Position numbers and translations under genes: made by a program
Notes under the pieces: model-generated
What the model saw: only the letters and a program-made list of their open reading frames with translations
Told to the model about the DNA's origin: nothing
Database searches by the model: none
Assembly: GCF_000264765.2 (NCBI RefSeq)
Contig: NZ_CP006664.1
Location: forward strand, 372,001 to 436,000
Direction of reading: 5' to 3'
Source of the DNA: Edwardsiella anguillarum ET080813
GTDB taxonomy: Bacteria; Pseudomonadota; Gammaproteobacteria; Enterobacterales; Enterobacteriaceae
DNA length: 64,000 nt
Part shown: positions 52,517 to 60,335 of the stretch, in pieces
Layout of the letters: each line of letters starts with the position of its first letter
How positions within the stretch are numbered: position 1 is the stretch's first letter

Positions 52517-52876
52517 ATGTTACCTCTCTCCAGCGCCGTTTGGCGGCGATTGCAACGCTCCCCTTTCCGGCGCCGTTTTCAGCTCAGCGACGCCGAGTGG
52601 CACTACCTGCAAACGAAGGGATGGCCGCAGGTTCTAAACCATGCCCGGGACTTTATCGATACGCGGCTGGCCCCGGCCCGCATCTCCTACGATGGCAGGC
52701 AGACGCCCATGCGCGGACACCCGGTCTTTGTGGCGCAGCACGCCACCGCCACCTGCTGCCGCAGCTGCCTGGAAAAATGGCACCATATTCCGCGCGGCCG
52801 CGCGCTGAGCGGCGGAGAAAAGCTGTACATTCTGGCGCTGCTGGCCCACTGGCTGGCGGCGCAAACGCCGCGCTGA
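52517..52876 (+). CDS. DUF4186 domain protein
   Basis: The 119-aa cytoplasmic protein matches the DUF4186 pattern: [18 protein letters not shown], then [14 protein letters not shown] and the highly conserved block [19 protein letters not shown] followed by [10 protein letters not shown]. The Cys-Cys-x2-Cys and multiple His residues suggest metal binding, which is inference. A longer ORF in another frame (52381-52965) is a shadow with no family features. It is divergent from the scs operon and upstream of asr. Confidence 0.88.
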   Translation: MLPLSSAVWRRLQRSPFRRRFQLSDAEWHYLQTKGWPQVLNHARDFIDTRLAPARISYDGRQTPMRGHPVFVAQHATATCCRSCLEKWHHIPRGRALSGGEKLYILALLAHWLAAQTPR

Positions 52877-52906
52877 GCGCGGACAGAAGGCGGTTCACCG
52901 CCGTTG

Positions 52907-52920
52907 TACATACGGTTACT
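52907..52920 (+). promoter_or_regulatory. Candidate RstA box upstream of asr
   Basis: TACATACGGTTACT matches the RstA consensus TACATNTNGTTACA at all but two defined positions (the second defined T and the last A). asr is the best-known acid-induced target of the RstB-RstA system in E. coli. A -10-like TAACAT lies at 52963-52968, some 40 bases downstream and 57 bases before the asr ATG. Confidence 0.5.
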
Positions 52921-53024
52921 TACCGACACCAAACACACACGGACAATCGTCGCGCCGCTGCCTAACATATCCTCAACGGCTCCAGTGGGGGCTTACCAAA
53001 CGGCAAATTTTGAGGACAGGAAAA

Positions 53025-53573
53025 ATGAATAAAGTATTAGCTCTGGTTGTCGCTGCTGCGATGGGTCTCTCTTCCGCCGCATTTGCCGCCGAACAGACCG
53101 CGGCGCCTGCCGCAGCCCCAGCAGCCCACAGCGCCGCCCCGGCGGCCAAAGAGGCGGGCGCCGTAAAACATCACGGCACCAAAAAGCACCATAAAAAAGC
53201 CACGACCGAGCAGAAAGCCCAGTCAGCGAAAAAAGCACACCACAAGAAAGCGGCCGTAGAGCAGAAGGCACAGGCCGCCAAGAAGGTTCATCACAAGAAA
53301 GCGGCCGTCGAGCAGAAGGCGCAGGCCGCCAAGAAGGTTCACCACAAGAAAGCGGCCGTAGAGCAGAAGGCGCAGGCCGCCAAGAAGGTTCACCACAAGA
53401 AAGCGGCCGTAGAGCAGAAGGCGCAGGCCGCCAAGAAGGTTCACCACAAGAAAGCGGCCGTCGAGCAGAAGGCGCAGGCCGCCAAGAAGGTTCACCACAA
53501 GAAAGCGGCCGTAGCGCAGAAAGCGCAGGCCGCCAAGAAGACCCATCACAAAAAAGCGGCGCCGAAAGCCTAA
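53025..53573 (+). CDS. asr: Acid shock protein Asr, with repeat expansion
   Basis: This 182-aa periplasmic basic protein has a signal peptide (residues 1-21, ending AAFA) almost identical to E. coli Asr ([20 protein letters not shown]). The mature part is Ala/Lys/His/Gln-rich, with 17-residue repeats of the type [17 protein letters not shown]: five KKVHH units preceded by two variants and followed by a short end unit. E. coli Asr is ~102 aa. In E. coli it is strongly induced at acidic pH. ATG at 53025 has AGGA upstream. Confidence 0.93.
   Translation: MNKVLALVVAAAMGLSSAAFAAEQTAAPAAAPAAHSAAPAAKEAGAVKHHGTKKHHKKATTEQKAQSAKKAHHKKAAVEQKAQAAKKVHHKKAAVEQKAQAAKKVHHKKAAVEQKAQAAKKVHHKKAAVEQKAQAAKKVHHKKAAVEQKAQAAKKVHHKKAAVAQKAQAAKKTHHKKAAPKA
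53226..53553 (+). repeat. 51-bp in-frame tandem repeat inside asr
   Basis: About six consecutive 51-bp units encode KK(A/V)HHKKAAV(E/A)QKAQAA, near identical at the DNA level apart from third-position changes such as GTA/GTC and GCA/GCG. Because 51 is a multiple of 3, copy-number change would lengthen or shorten the protein without a frameshift. Confidence 0.9.
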
Positions 53574-53595
53574 GCCCACCGCGTAAAGACAGCCC

Positions 53596-53629
53596 AGACG
53601 CTCCGGCCTCACCGCCGGGGCGTCTTTGT
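53596..53629 (+). terminator. Terminator after asr
   Basis: Stem AGACGCTCCGG (53596-53606) pairs with CCGGGGCGTCT (53615-53625) with one T-G wobble, followed by TTGTC, 22 bases after the asr stop. The T run is weak. The hairpin also lies 20 bases beyond the end of the convergent methyltransferase gene. Confidence 0.65.
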
Positions 53630-53644
53630 CATCGGTGCGGCAAA

Positions 53645-54391
53645 CTAGCGACGCAGGCGACAGACGAACGCCGTCACGTCAAAGTTCACCCGCACATCGC
53701 GCTCTCCCCCCGCCGACAGCAGCGCCATCAGTCGCTTAGCGTACTCCGGCCCGCCCCGCTCCTCCATATAGCGGGTGACATAGCTGGTCGACAGGAAAAA
53801 GGTCGCCAGCTGCGCCACGCTCAGGGTCAGAATATTGGGAAACAGATGGCGCTGACTGTGCTGTAGCTGCGGCTGGATCTGCATCAGCTCCAGCGTATCG
53901 TCATAGTCCACCAGACGCCGATCGCGAAACGGCGCCCAGCGCGTCGCCAGCTCATACTCCACCACGTCGCGCAGCGGACCGTACACCAGCGGAAACTCGT
54001 AGCGGTAGGCGCAGAAGACCCCGCCCGGCAGCAGCAGCTGCGGCATCCGCGAGAGCATCAGCGGACGATCCATCCAGTAAAACGCCGTGGCGCAGGTCAA
54101 CAGATCGACCGGCTGCGGCGGGACATAGCGCTCGGCGGACTCGACGCTAAAATTGAGCTGGGGGTAGTTCTCCCGCGCCTGGGCGACCAGCGTCTCATCG
54201 CGATCGCAGCCGATAACCTGAGAGAAATAGGTCTGCAGGCGGGCGGTCGAGAAACCGCTGCCACAGCCCAGATCCAGCGCCCGATCGTGGTGGGTGCACT
54301 GGCGGGCCAAAAACTGATACAGCGACTCCGGATAACGGATCAGCGCCCGGATTTGTTGATAGGCAATAGCGTAATGGTTGAGCTGTCCCAT
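53645..54391 (-). CDS. Class I SAM-dependent methyltransferase
   Basis: The 248-aa protein has a Rossmann SAM-binding core: motif I LDLGCGSGFSTARL (residues ~38-51), then the acidic motif II IGCDRDETLVAQA, and CATAFYWMDRP after the third strand, a pattern common to methyltransferase type 11. The ATG at 54391 (MGQLNHYAIAYQQI) has AAAGGA upstream; the longer reading to 54493 is rejected. The substrate is unknown. It lies between asr and fabB, in the fabB direction. Confidence 0.85.
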   Translation of the reverse strand: MGQLNHYAIAYQQIRALIRYPESLYQFLARQCTHHDRALDLGCGSGFSTARLQTYFSQVIGCDRDETLVAQARENYPQLNFSVESAERYVPPQPVDLLTCATAFYWMDRPLMLSRMPQLLLPGGVFCAYRYEFPLVYGPLRDVVEYELATRWAPFRDRRLVDYDDTLELMQIQPQLQHSQRHLFPNILTLSVAQLATFFLSTSYVTRYMEERGGPEYAKRLMALLSAGGERDVRVNFDVTAFVCRLRR

Positions 54392-54576
54392 AGTTTTTCC
54401 TTTGGGTGATGACGCCGGCGTCATCGCGCCGTGGTTATGAGTGTACCTATCCCGACGCCGGATACCAGGCATAAAAAACGCGGTTTGGCGCACAAAATGA
54501 CATAAACAGCTAAACCGTATTTTCCCCTCGGGATCAATCCCTCACCGTGTGGCTAGCCATAAAAAGAGAGACAAAC

Positions 54577-54612
54577 GCAGAAGCAGAAGCAGAAGCAGAA
54601 GCAGAAGCAGAG
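54577..54612. repeat. Hexanucleotide repeat GCAGAA, five copies plus one variant
   Basis: GCAGAA is repeated five times, then GCAGAG, in the non-coding gap between the methyltransferase start and the fabB terminator. As a 6-base unit it does not shift frame. It lies ~186-221 bases upstream of the methyltransferase ATG. Confidence 0.92.
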
Positions 54613-54625
54613 GAGTTGAAAAGAA

Positions 54626-54660
54626 AACCCCCTTGCCGACAACGCGGCCGACAAGGGGGA
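54626..54660 (-). terminator. Terminator of fabB
   Basis: CCCCCTTG (54628-54635) pairs with CAAGGGGG (54652-54659), with additional pairing inside the loop, followed on the minus strand by TTTTCTTTTC. It is about 49 bases after the fabB stop. Confidence 0.8.
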
Positions 54661-54707
54661 GACATCATTACGCTACCCGCCATCGCGGGTAGGATTGGCC
54701 GATACGC

Positions 54708-55919
54708 TTACTTATGCTTGCGCATCACCAGCGTCGCATTGGTGCCGCCAAAGCCGAAGCTGTTGGACATCACCACATCCAGATCGCGCTCGGTGGTGGC
54801 GGTAACGATATCCATCCCGGCGGCCTGCTCATCCAGCTCTTCAATGTTGATGCTCGGCGCGATAAAGCCGTGCTCCAGCATCAGCAGGGTGTAAATGGCT
54901 TCGTGAACCCCCGCGGCGCCCAGCGCATGACCGGTCATCGCCTTGGTAGAAGAGATAGCCGGCGTATGGTCGCCAAAGACCTCACGGATAGCGCCCAGCT
55001 CTTTCACGTCGCCCACCATGGTGGAGGTGCCGTGTACGTTCAGGTAATCCACCGGCTTATCCAGCCCCTGCATCGCCATCTGCATGCAGCGCGCCGCGCC
55101 TTCGCCCGATGGCGCAACCATGTCATAGCCATCGGAGGTAGCACCGTAGCCGACGATCTCGGCGTAAATGTGCGCGCCGCGCGCCAGCGCGTGCTCCAGC
55201 TCTTCCACGACCACGATGCCGCCGCCGCCGGAGATGACAAAGCCGTCGCGCTTGGCGTCATAGGTCCGGGACGCTTTTTCCGGCGCATCGTTGTAATGGG
55301 TAGAGAGCGCGCCCATCGCGTCGAACTCGCAGGCCAGCTCCCAGCACATCTCTTCACCACCGCCGGCAAAGACCACGTCCTGCTTGCCCAGCTGGATCAT
55401 CTCAACGGCATTGCCGATGCAGTGAGCCGAGGTGGCGCAGGCGGAGCTGATGGAGTAGTTAACCCCGCGAATTTTAAACGGCGTGGCCAGACAGGCGGAG
55501 ACACCGGAGGCCATGGCCTTGGTCACCATATACGGCCCCACGCCGCGGATACCGCGGGCGCGCATACCGTCAGCGCCGGCAACCTGGTTACGCGGGGAAC
55601 CGCCGCCGGAGCCCACGATCAGACCGGTACGGTTGTTGGAAACCATATCCTCGCTCAGACCGGAGTCCTTGATCGCTTCCTGCATCGACAGGTAGGCATA
55701 GATCGACGCATCGCTCATAAAACGCATCACCTTGCGGTCGATCATGCCGGCGGTATCCAGCTTGATGTTGCCCCAGACCTGGCTACGCATGCCGGCCTCC
55801 TGCAGCTCAGGCGCAAAGGTGATCCCCGAACGCCCTTCTTTCAGAGACGCCAGCACCTCCTGCTGGTTGTTACCGATACTGGAAACAATACCCAAGCCAG
55901 TAATCACTGCACGTTTCAT
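54708..55919 (-). CDS. fabB: Beta-ketoacyl-ACP synthase I
   Basis: The 403-aa KAS I (E. coli 406) extends acyl-ACP and is essential for unsaturated fatty acid synthesis. The catalytic cysteine is in [16 protein letters not shown] (about residue 163), and the two histidines are in [11 protein letters not shown] (~298) and [12 protein letters not shown] (~333). The start [17 protein letters not shown] follows AGAGG. The gene is divergent from mnmC, as in E. coli. Confidence 0.98.
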   Translation of the reverse strand: MKRAVITGLGIVSSIGNNQQEVLASLKEGRSGITFAPELQEAGMRSQVWGNIKLDTAGMIDRKVMRFMSDASIYAYLSMQEAIKDSGLSEDMVSNNRTGLIVGSGGGSPRNQVAGADGMRARGIRGVGPYMVTKAMASGVSACLATPFKIRGVNYSISSACATSAHCIGNAVEMIQLGKQDVVFAGGGEEMCWELACEFDAMGALSTHYNDAPEKASRTYDAKRDGFVISGGGGIVVVEELEHALARGAHIYAEIVGYGATSDGYDMVAPSGEGAARCMQMAMQGLDKPVDYLNVHGTSTMVGDVKELGAIREVFGDHTPAISSTKAMTGHALGAAGVHEAIYTLLMLEHGFIAPSINIEELDEQAAGMDIVTATTERDLDVVMSNSFGFGGTNATLVMRKHK

Positions 55920-56091
55920 CTATTACCTCTTGAAAAAATTTTTGTCATTCGGGATTTGCAACGCACTTTAGCGTACACCTGTACGCCGAGGCAAGTCCGA
56001 TCAGCGCTGGTAAAACCAGATAGCGCTAAATTTGCCGCCCCGGGCACAGACCGTTAAAATCGTCCACTGGCTGATTTAGCGGTAAAAAAAC

Positions 56092-58116
56092 GTGAACCAT
56101 ACATCGATACAGGGTGCATCGCTGAGCTGGAATCAACAGGGTACGCCTGTTTCGCAGCAGTTTGACGACGTCTACTTTTCCAATCAGGACGGGCTGGCGG
56201 AAACCCGCCACGTCTTCCTGCAGGGCAACGGGCTGCCGCAGCGCTGGTGTGAGCCCGGGCGCCCTGACTTTACCGTCGCCGAAACCGGCTTCGGCACCGG
56301 GCTGAACTTTCTCACTCTGTGGCAGGCCCATCGTGCCTTCCGACAGGCATATCCCGACCAGGGACCGCCGCGTCTGCACTTCATTAGCTTTGAAAAATAC
56401 CCGCTGTGCCGCGACGACCTGCGCGCCGCCCACGCCGCCTGGCCAGAGCTGGCGGAACTCAGCGAACAGCTGTACGCCGTATGGCCCGACGCCCTGCCCG
56501 GCTGCCACCGTCTGCACCCGGCGCCGCACATCACGCTGGATCTGTGGTTCGGCGACGTCAACGCGCTGCTGCCGCAGCTGCCCGACGGCCTCAGGGGGCA
56601 CGTGGACGCCTGGTTTCTGGATGGCTTTGCGCCGGCGAAAAACCCGGATATGTGGACCCAGGCGCTCTTCGACGCCATGCTGCGTCTAGCCCGGCCCGGC
56701 GCTACCTTCGCCACCTTTACCGCCGCCGGATTTGTGCGCCGCGGCCTGATCCAGGCCGGATTTGAGGTCAGTAAAGTCAAAGGATTTGGGCAAAAGCGGG
56801 AGTGTCTGGCGGGACGGCGCCCTACGGCGCTGCCGCCCGATGCGCTGCGGGCGCCCTGGTATGCTCGGCCGGCGGCCCGCCGCCCTGACGAGGTCGCGCT
56901 GATCGGCGGCGGCATCGCCGCCGCCCTGTGCGCCCTGGCGCTGCAGCGGCGCGGCAGCCGCGTCACCCTCTACTGCGCCGATCCGCAGGGGGCGCAGGGC
57001 GCCTCCGGCAACCGTCAGGGGGCGCTCTATCCCCTGCTTAACGGCCGCGGCGATGCGCTGGAGCGCTTTTACGCCCGCGCCTTTCCCTACGCCCTGCGCA
57101 CCTACGATGCGCTGGCGGCCCAAGGCGTCGACTTTCCCCACCAATGGTGCGGCGTCAGCCAGCTGGGTTACGATGACGCCAGCCAGAAAAAGATAGCGCA
57201 GCTGCTGGCCGCCGGTTGGCCCGAGTGGCTGGCGCAAGGGGGCGATGCCGCCGATCTCGGCCTGCGCTGCGGCCTGCCGCTGCCGGTCGGCGGCGTCTGC
57301 TATCCCCTCGGAGGCTGGCTGGATCCCGCTGAGCTGACCCGCCAGGCCCTGGCGCTGGCGGAGCGTCAGGGGGCCACCCTGCACTTTAACCATGAGGTTC
57401 GGCAGCTGCAGCCGGCGCCGGAGGGCTGGCGCCTGCGGCTGGCCGACGGCTCGACCCGCCTGCACGGCTGCGTCGTGCTGGCCGGCGGCGCCCGCGCCGG
57501 CGAGTTCAGCCAGAGCGACGCGCTGCCGCTCTATCCGGTGCGCGGCCAGGTGAGCCATATTCCCACCGCCCCGGCGCTGGCGCCGCTGCGCCAGGTACTG
57601 TGCCATGACGGCTATCTGACCCCCTGCAGCCCGAACTACGGCACTCACTGCCTCGGCGCCAGCTACCGACGCAACTGCACCGATCGGGAGTACAGCCCGC
57701 AGGAGCAGCAGGACAACCGCCAGCGGCTGATCGCGTCGCTGCCGCAGGCGACGTGGCCGCAGCAGGTGGACGTCAGCGCCGCGGCGGCGCGGATCGGCAT
57801 ACGCTGCGCCGTACGCGATCATCTGCCGCTGCTCGGCGCGCTGCCGGACGCCCCAGCGCTGCAGACGCGCTATCCGCATCCTCGCCCGCAGCAGCGCGTC
57901 CCCGCGGAGACCAACGCCGCCGCGCCGCACCATCCGGATCTGTTTATCCTGGCCGCCCTCGGCTCTCGGGGTCTGTGCAGCGCGCCGCTGTGCGCCGAGC
58001 TGCTGGCCGGGCAAATCCACGACGAGGCGCTACCGCTGGAGCAGGATCTGCTGGACGCACTCAGCCCCAACCGTTTCTGGCTGCGTAAATGGCTTAAGGG
58101 AAAAGGGATGGCGTAG
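56092..58116 (+). CDS. mnmC: Bifunctional tRNA modification enzyme MnmC
   Basis: This 674-aa protein (E. coli 668) finishes the 5-methylaminomethyl-2-thiouridine wobble modification. The N-terminal methyltransferase domain (residues ~1-240) shows VAETGFGTGLNFLTLW and WFLDGFAPAKNPDMW. The C-terminal FAD-dependent oxidase begins at IGGGIAAALCALALQRRG (about residue 266) and contains GASGNRQGALYPLL and LGSRGLCSAPLCAELLA. The start is GTG at 56092. Confidence 0.96.
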   Translation: MNHTSIQGASLSWNQQGTPVSQQFDDVYFSNQDGLAETRHVFLQGNGLPQRWCEPGRPDFTVAETGFGTGLNFLTLWQAHRAFRQAYPDQGPPRLHFISFEKYPLCRDDLRAAHAAWPELAELSEQLYAVWPDALPGCHRLHPAPHITLDLWFGDVNALLPQLPDGLRGHVDAWFLDGFAPAKNPDMWTQALFDAMLRLARPGATFATFTAAGFVRRGLIQAGFEVSKVKGFGQKRECLAGRRPTALPPDALRAPWYARPAARRPDEVALIGGGIAAALCALALQRRGSRVTLYCADPQGAQGASGNRQGALYPLLNGRGDALERFYARAFPYALRTYDALAAQGVDFPHQWCGVSQLGYDDASQKKIAQLLAAGWPEWLAQGGDAADLGLRCGLPLPVGGVCYPLGGWLDPAELTRQALALAERQGATLHFNHEVRQLQPAPEGWRLRLADGSTRLHGCVVLAGGARAGEFSQSDALPLYPVRGQVSHIPTAPALAPLRQVLCHDGYLTPCSPNYGTHCLGASYRRNCTDREYSPQEQQDNRQRLIASLPQATWPQQVDVSAAAARIGIRCAVRDHLPLLGALPDAPALQTRYPHPRPQQRVPAETNAAAPHHPDLFILAALGSRGLCSAPLCAELLAGQIHDEALPLEQDLLDALSPNRFWLRKWLKGKGMA

Positions 58117-58248
58117 CGGGAGACCCCCCCCCGCCCTTCCTGCGTTATCCGGCGGTGGCGGCGGTGGCGCCGCTGAAGCGGCGCCCCGTCTGTTCACTAC
58201 GGCGCGATGTATCCTGCCCGCCCCTGAGCGCGCGAAGGATTCCCGGCC

Positions 58249-58530
58249 TCAGGCTTCATGCTGAGCCCGGCGGTAGAGATCCTGCCATAGGTTGTGTACC
58301 AGCGCCTGATCGGGCGGAGAGAGCTCGCCGGCGTGAATGGCGCGCACCAGGCTGGCGCGCACCGCAGCATCCAGCGCCGCGGGCGCGGCCTGCGGCTGTG
58401 AGGCGATCTCCGCCACCGCCAGGGTCAGGTGGCCGCGCAGGTAGCCGCCGGCAAATAGCTCATCGTCGCTGGCGCTGTCAACCATCTCATCAATCAGCGT
58501 CAAAATACGCTCTTCAAACTCTGCAATCAT
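58249..58530 (-). CDS. yfcL: YfcL family protein
   Basis: The 93-aa protein (E. coli 92) starts [17 protein letters not shown] at 58530; a longer reading to 58611 overlaps the end of epmC and is rejected. It is acidic and helical, with the conserved [21 protein letters not shown] core. No function is established. It lies downstream of epmC in the same direction, 43 bases after its stop. Confidence 0.93.
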   Translation of the reverse strand: MIAEFEERILTLIDEMVDSASDDELFAGGYLRGHLTLAVAEIASQPQAAPAALDAAVRASLVRAIHAGELSPPDQALVHNLWQDLYRRAQHEA

Positions 58531-58573
58531 AGGGATTCCTTGCGCATCGGCATCGGCCGCGCCGCGCCGCGCA

Positions 58574-59128
58574 TCACTGTAAATCGTCGGGATAGGGAAA
58601 GTCAGCGGCACTCAGTGCCGGCGTACGATAAAACGCCTGAAGCGCACGGATAAACTGCGCCGGACGCGAGGGGATACCCTCGGCCAGATAGCTCAGCACC
58701 TGCTCTCGCACCCGGCGCTGAAACGCGATGCGATCCGGCTCGAAGCTGCCCTCCAGATTATCGCAGCTGACGTTAAAGGGGTAGCCGGCGGCGGCGCAGA
58801 ACAGCCAGTCCAGCGCCTGCGGCTTAATCTCTACCGCCTCAAAGCGCGACTGCGTGTCGGCGTCCCGCCCGTCCGGGCAGTACCAATAGCCATAGTCCTC
58901 CAGGCGGCGACGTGCCTCCCCGGCGATGCACCAGTGTGAGATCTCGTGCAGCGCGCTGGCATAGTAGCCGTGGGCAAACAGAATGCGGTGATCCGGATGC
59001 GCGTCATCCGCCGGCAGATAGATAGGTTCGCCGTCGCCGGCCACCAGGCGGGTGTGGTATTCGCTGCCGAACGTCTGCGCGAATAGATCGATTAACTGCT
59101 GATAATGATGGGTCTCGGGCATGGTCAT
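58574..59128 (-). CDS. epmC: Elongation factor P hydroxylase EpmC
   Basis: This 184-aa enzyme (E. coli EpmC/YfcM 182) hydroxylates the beta-lysylated lysine of EF-P, the last step of the modification that helps ribosomes through polyproline stretches. The likely metal-binding segment is [12 protein letters not shown] (two His and one Glu, around residue 60). The conserved [11 protein letters not shown] and [11 protein letters not shown] are also seen. It is upstream of yfcL. Confidence 0.94.
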   Translation of the reverse strand: MTMPETHHYQQLIDLFAQTFGSEYHTRLVAGDGEPIYLPADDAHPDHRILFAHGYYASALHEISHWCIAGEARRRLEDYGYWYCPDGRDADTQSRFEAVEIKPQALDWLFCAAAGYPFNVSCDNLEGSFEPDRIAFQRRVREQVLSYLAEGIPSRPAQFIRALQAFYRTPALSAADFPYPDDLQ

Positions 59129-59222
59129 CTCTGGGCCTGATGAGAAAATAACGCGCGGCGCCGCGGCGCCGCATCACGGTGGCAGATTGTCGCACAGGCG
59201 CCGCCGCCTTGCATCAGCCGCG

Positions 59223-60023
59223 CTACAGCCAGCGCTGCACCCAGGACAGGATATCGCTGCCGTGGTTGTCATACAGCAGCTTAATGCTCATGATCAGCGA
59301 CATCACAACGATCATCGGCCGGATCAGCTGCTGCCCGCGGGTTAGCACCATCCGAGCGCCGACGCGGGCGCCGATCGCCTGTCCGACCAGCATGCACAGC
59401 CCCACGCTCCACACGACGTTTCCCCCGATGATAAACAGCAGCAGGGACGCCGCGTTAGAGGTAAAGTTGAGCACCTTGGCATGCGCCGTCGCCTGGGGAA
59501 GCGACAGCCCCAGCAGCATGACATAGCCCAGCGCATAAAACGAGCCGGCGCCGGGGCCGAAAAAGCCGTCATAAAAACCGACGCTGGCGCCGCCCAGCAC
59601 GGCAAACAGCGGCATACCGACGCGCCGCACCCCCTCCGTCGCCCCCAGCGACGGCGTCAGCAAAAAGTAGAGCCCGACCCCGATCACCAAAAACGGCAGC
59701 AGCTGGCGTAATATCTCCGCCTGCAGGCGCTGCACCAGCAGCGCGCCGGCCGCGGCGGCCAAAAACGTCAGCAGAATGACCCACTTTTGCTCGGCAAGGT
59801 TGACCACCCGGCGACGAATAAAGTAGAGGCTGGACGAAAACGATCCCCCCACCGACTGCAGCTTGTTGGTGGCCAACGCCTGGGCGGGCGGCAGCCCGAC
59901 GGCCAGCAGCGCCGGCACCGTCAACAGTCCGCCGCCGCCGGCAATGGCATCGATAAAGCCGGCGAACAGCGCCACGCAAAATAAAACCCCGAGCAGCTCG
60001 GGAGAAAGCAATAGCGTCTCCAT
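59223..60023 (-). CDS. yfcA: TauE/SafE (TSUP) family membrane protein YfcA
   Basis: The 266-aa protein (E. coli 269) is a putative sulfur-compound or anion exporter with about eight membrane segments. The repeat signature AGFIDAIAGGGGLLTVPALL (residues ~21-40, family hallmark) and the second-half motif VGFYDGFFGPGAGSFYALG are present. The ATG at 60023 (METLLLSPELL) follows AAGGA; a longer start at 60065 is rejected. It marks the last gene in E. coli-like order before the secretion locus. Confidence 0.93.
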   Translation of the reverse strand: METLLLSPELLGVLFCVALFAGFIDAIAGGGGLLTVPALLAVGLPPAQALATNKLQSVGGSFSSSLYFIRRRVVNLAEQKWVILLTFLAAAAGALLVQRLQAEILRQLLPFLVIGVGLYFLLTPSLGATEGVRRVGMPLFAVLGGASVGFYDGFFGPGAGSFYALGYVMLLGLSLPQATAHAKVLNFTSNAASLLLFIIGGNVVWSVGLCMLVGQAIGARVGARMVLTRGQQLIRPMIVVMSLIMSIKLLYDNHGSDILSWVQRWL

Positions 60024-60335
60024 GATCCTTGTCTGAACCGTCCCATCGTGTTGTATACGCCCCATATCACATCGACAGCATCGGATACAAAAAACGTATG
60101 CATCAGTATGTGATTGAGACCACTAAATAGGCCGCTATCATGACAAACAATCTCGCTGCGGTAACTGACTTTTATCATGCCACCGATGCGATACCCGGCG
60201 ATGGGGAGCGGGCAGCGCGGGCGATGGGGCGCCTCACCATCTTCCGACGCGGCCCGCGTGCCCACCCGTGACTGCCAAACAGCCGCAGAGCCCGGCGCGC
60301 CCACGGCGAAGGGCAACCGGGCAGAGCGGGCAGGA
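60024..60335. other. Junction region between yfcA and the secretion-locus lipoprotein
   Basis: About 310 bases with no accepted gene. The left part is AT-richer and holds the yfcA promoter; the right part (60180-60330) is GC-rich. A 43-codon plus-strand ORF at 60140-60271 has no clear ribosome site or family and is not accepted. In E. coli, mepA and aroC follow here. Confidence 0.5.

Noticed and set aside
52381-52965. A 194-codon plus-strand ORF overlapping the DUF4186 gene
   Set aside because: The other frame (52517-52876) carries the clear DUF4186 pattern; this one has none and runs into the asr promoter.
53226-53553. The 51-bp repeats considered as a CRISPR array or non-coding repeat
   Set aside because: Repeats are contiguous, in frame with asr and encode a known type of Asr repeat; the antisense ORF 53223-53612 is a shadow.
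54714-56057. A 447-codon plus-strand ORF across fabB
   Set aside because: It is antisense to a certain gene (fabB) over nearly all its length, with biased His/Gly/Arg composition and no family signature.
56686-58020. A 444-codon minus-strand ORF across mnmC
   Set aside because: It is a shadow of the intact mnmC frame, with Arg/Gln/Gly-rich low-complexity sequence and no ribosome site.
60140-60271. A 43-codon plus-strand ORF beginning MTNNLAAVTDFY between yfcA and the lipoprotein gene
   Set aside because: There is no convincing ribosome site, no family resemblance, and it is arginine-rich toward the end as expected by chance in GC-rich DNA.
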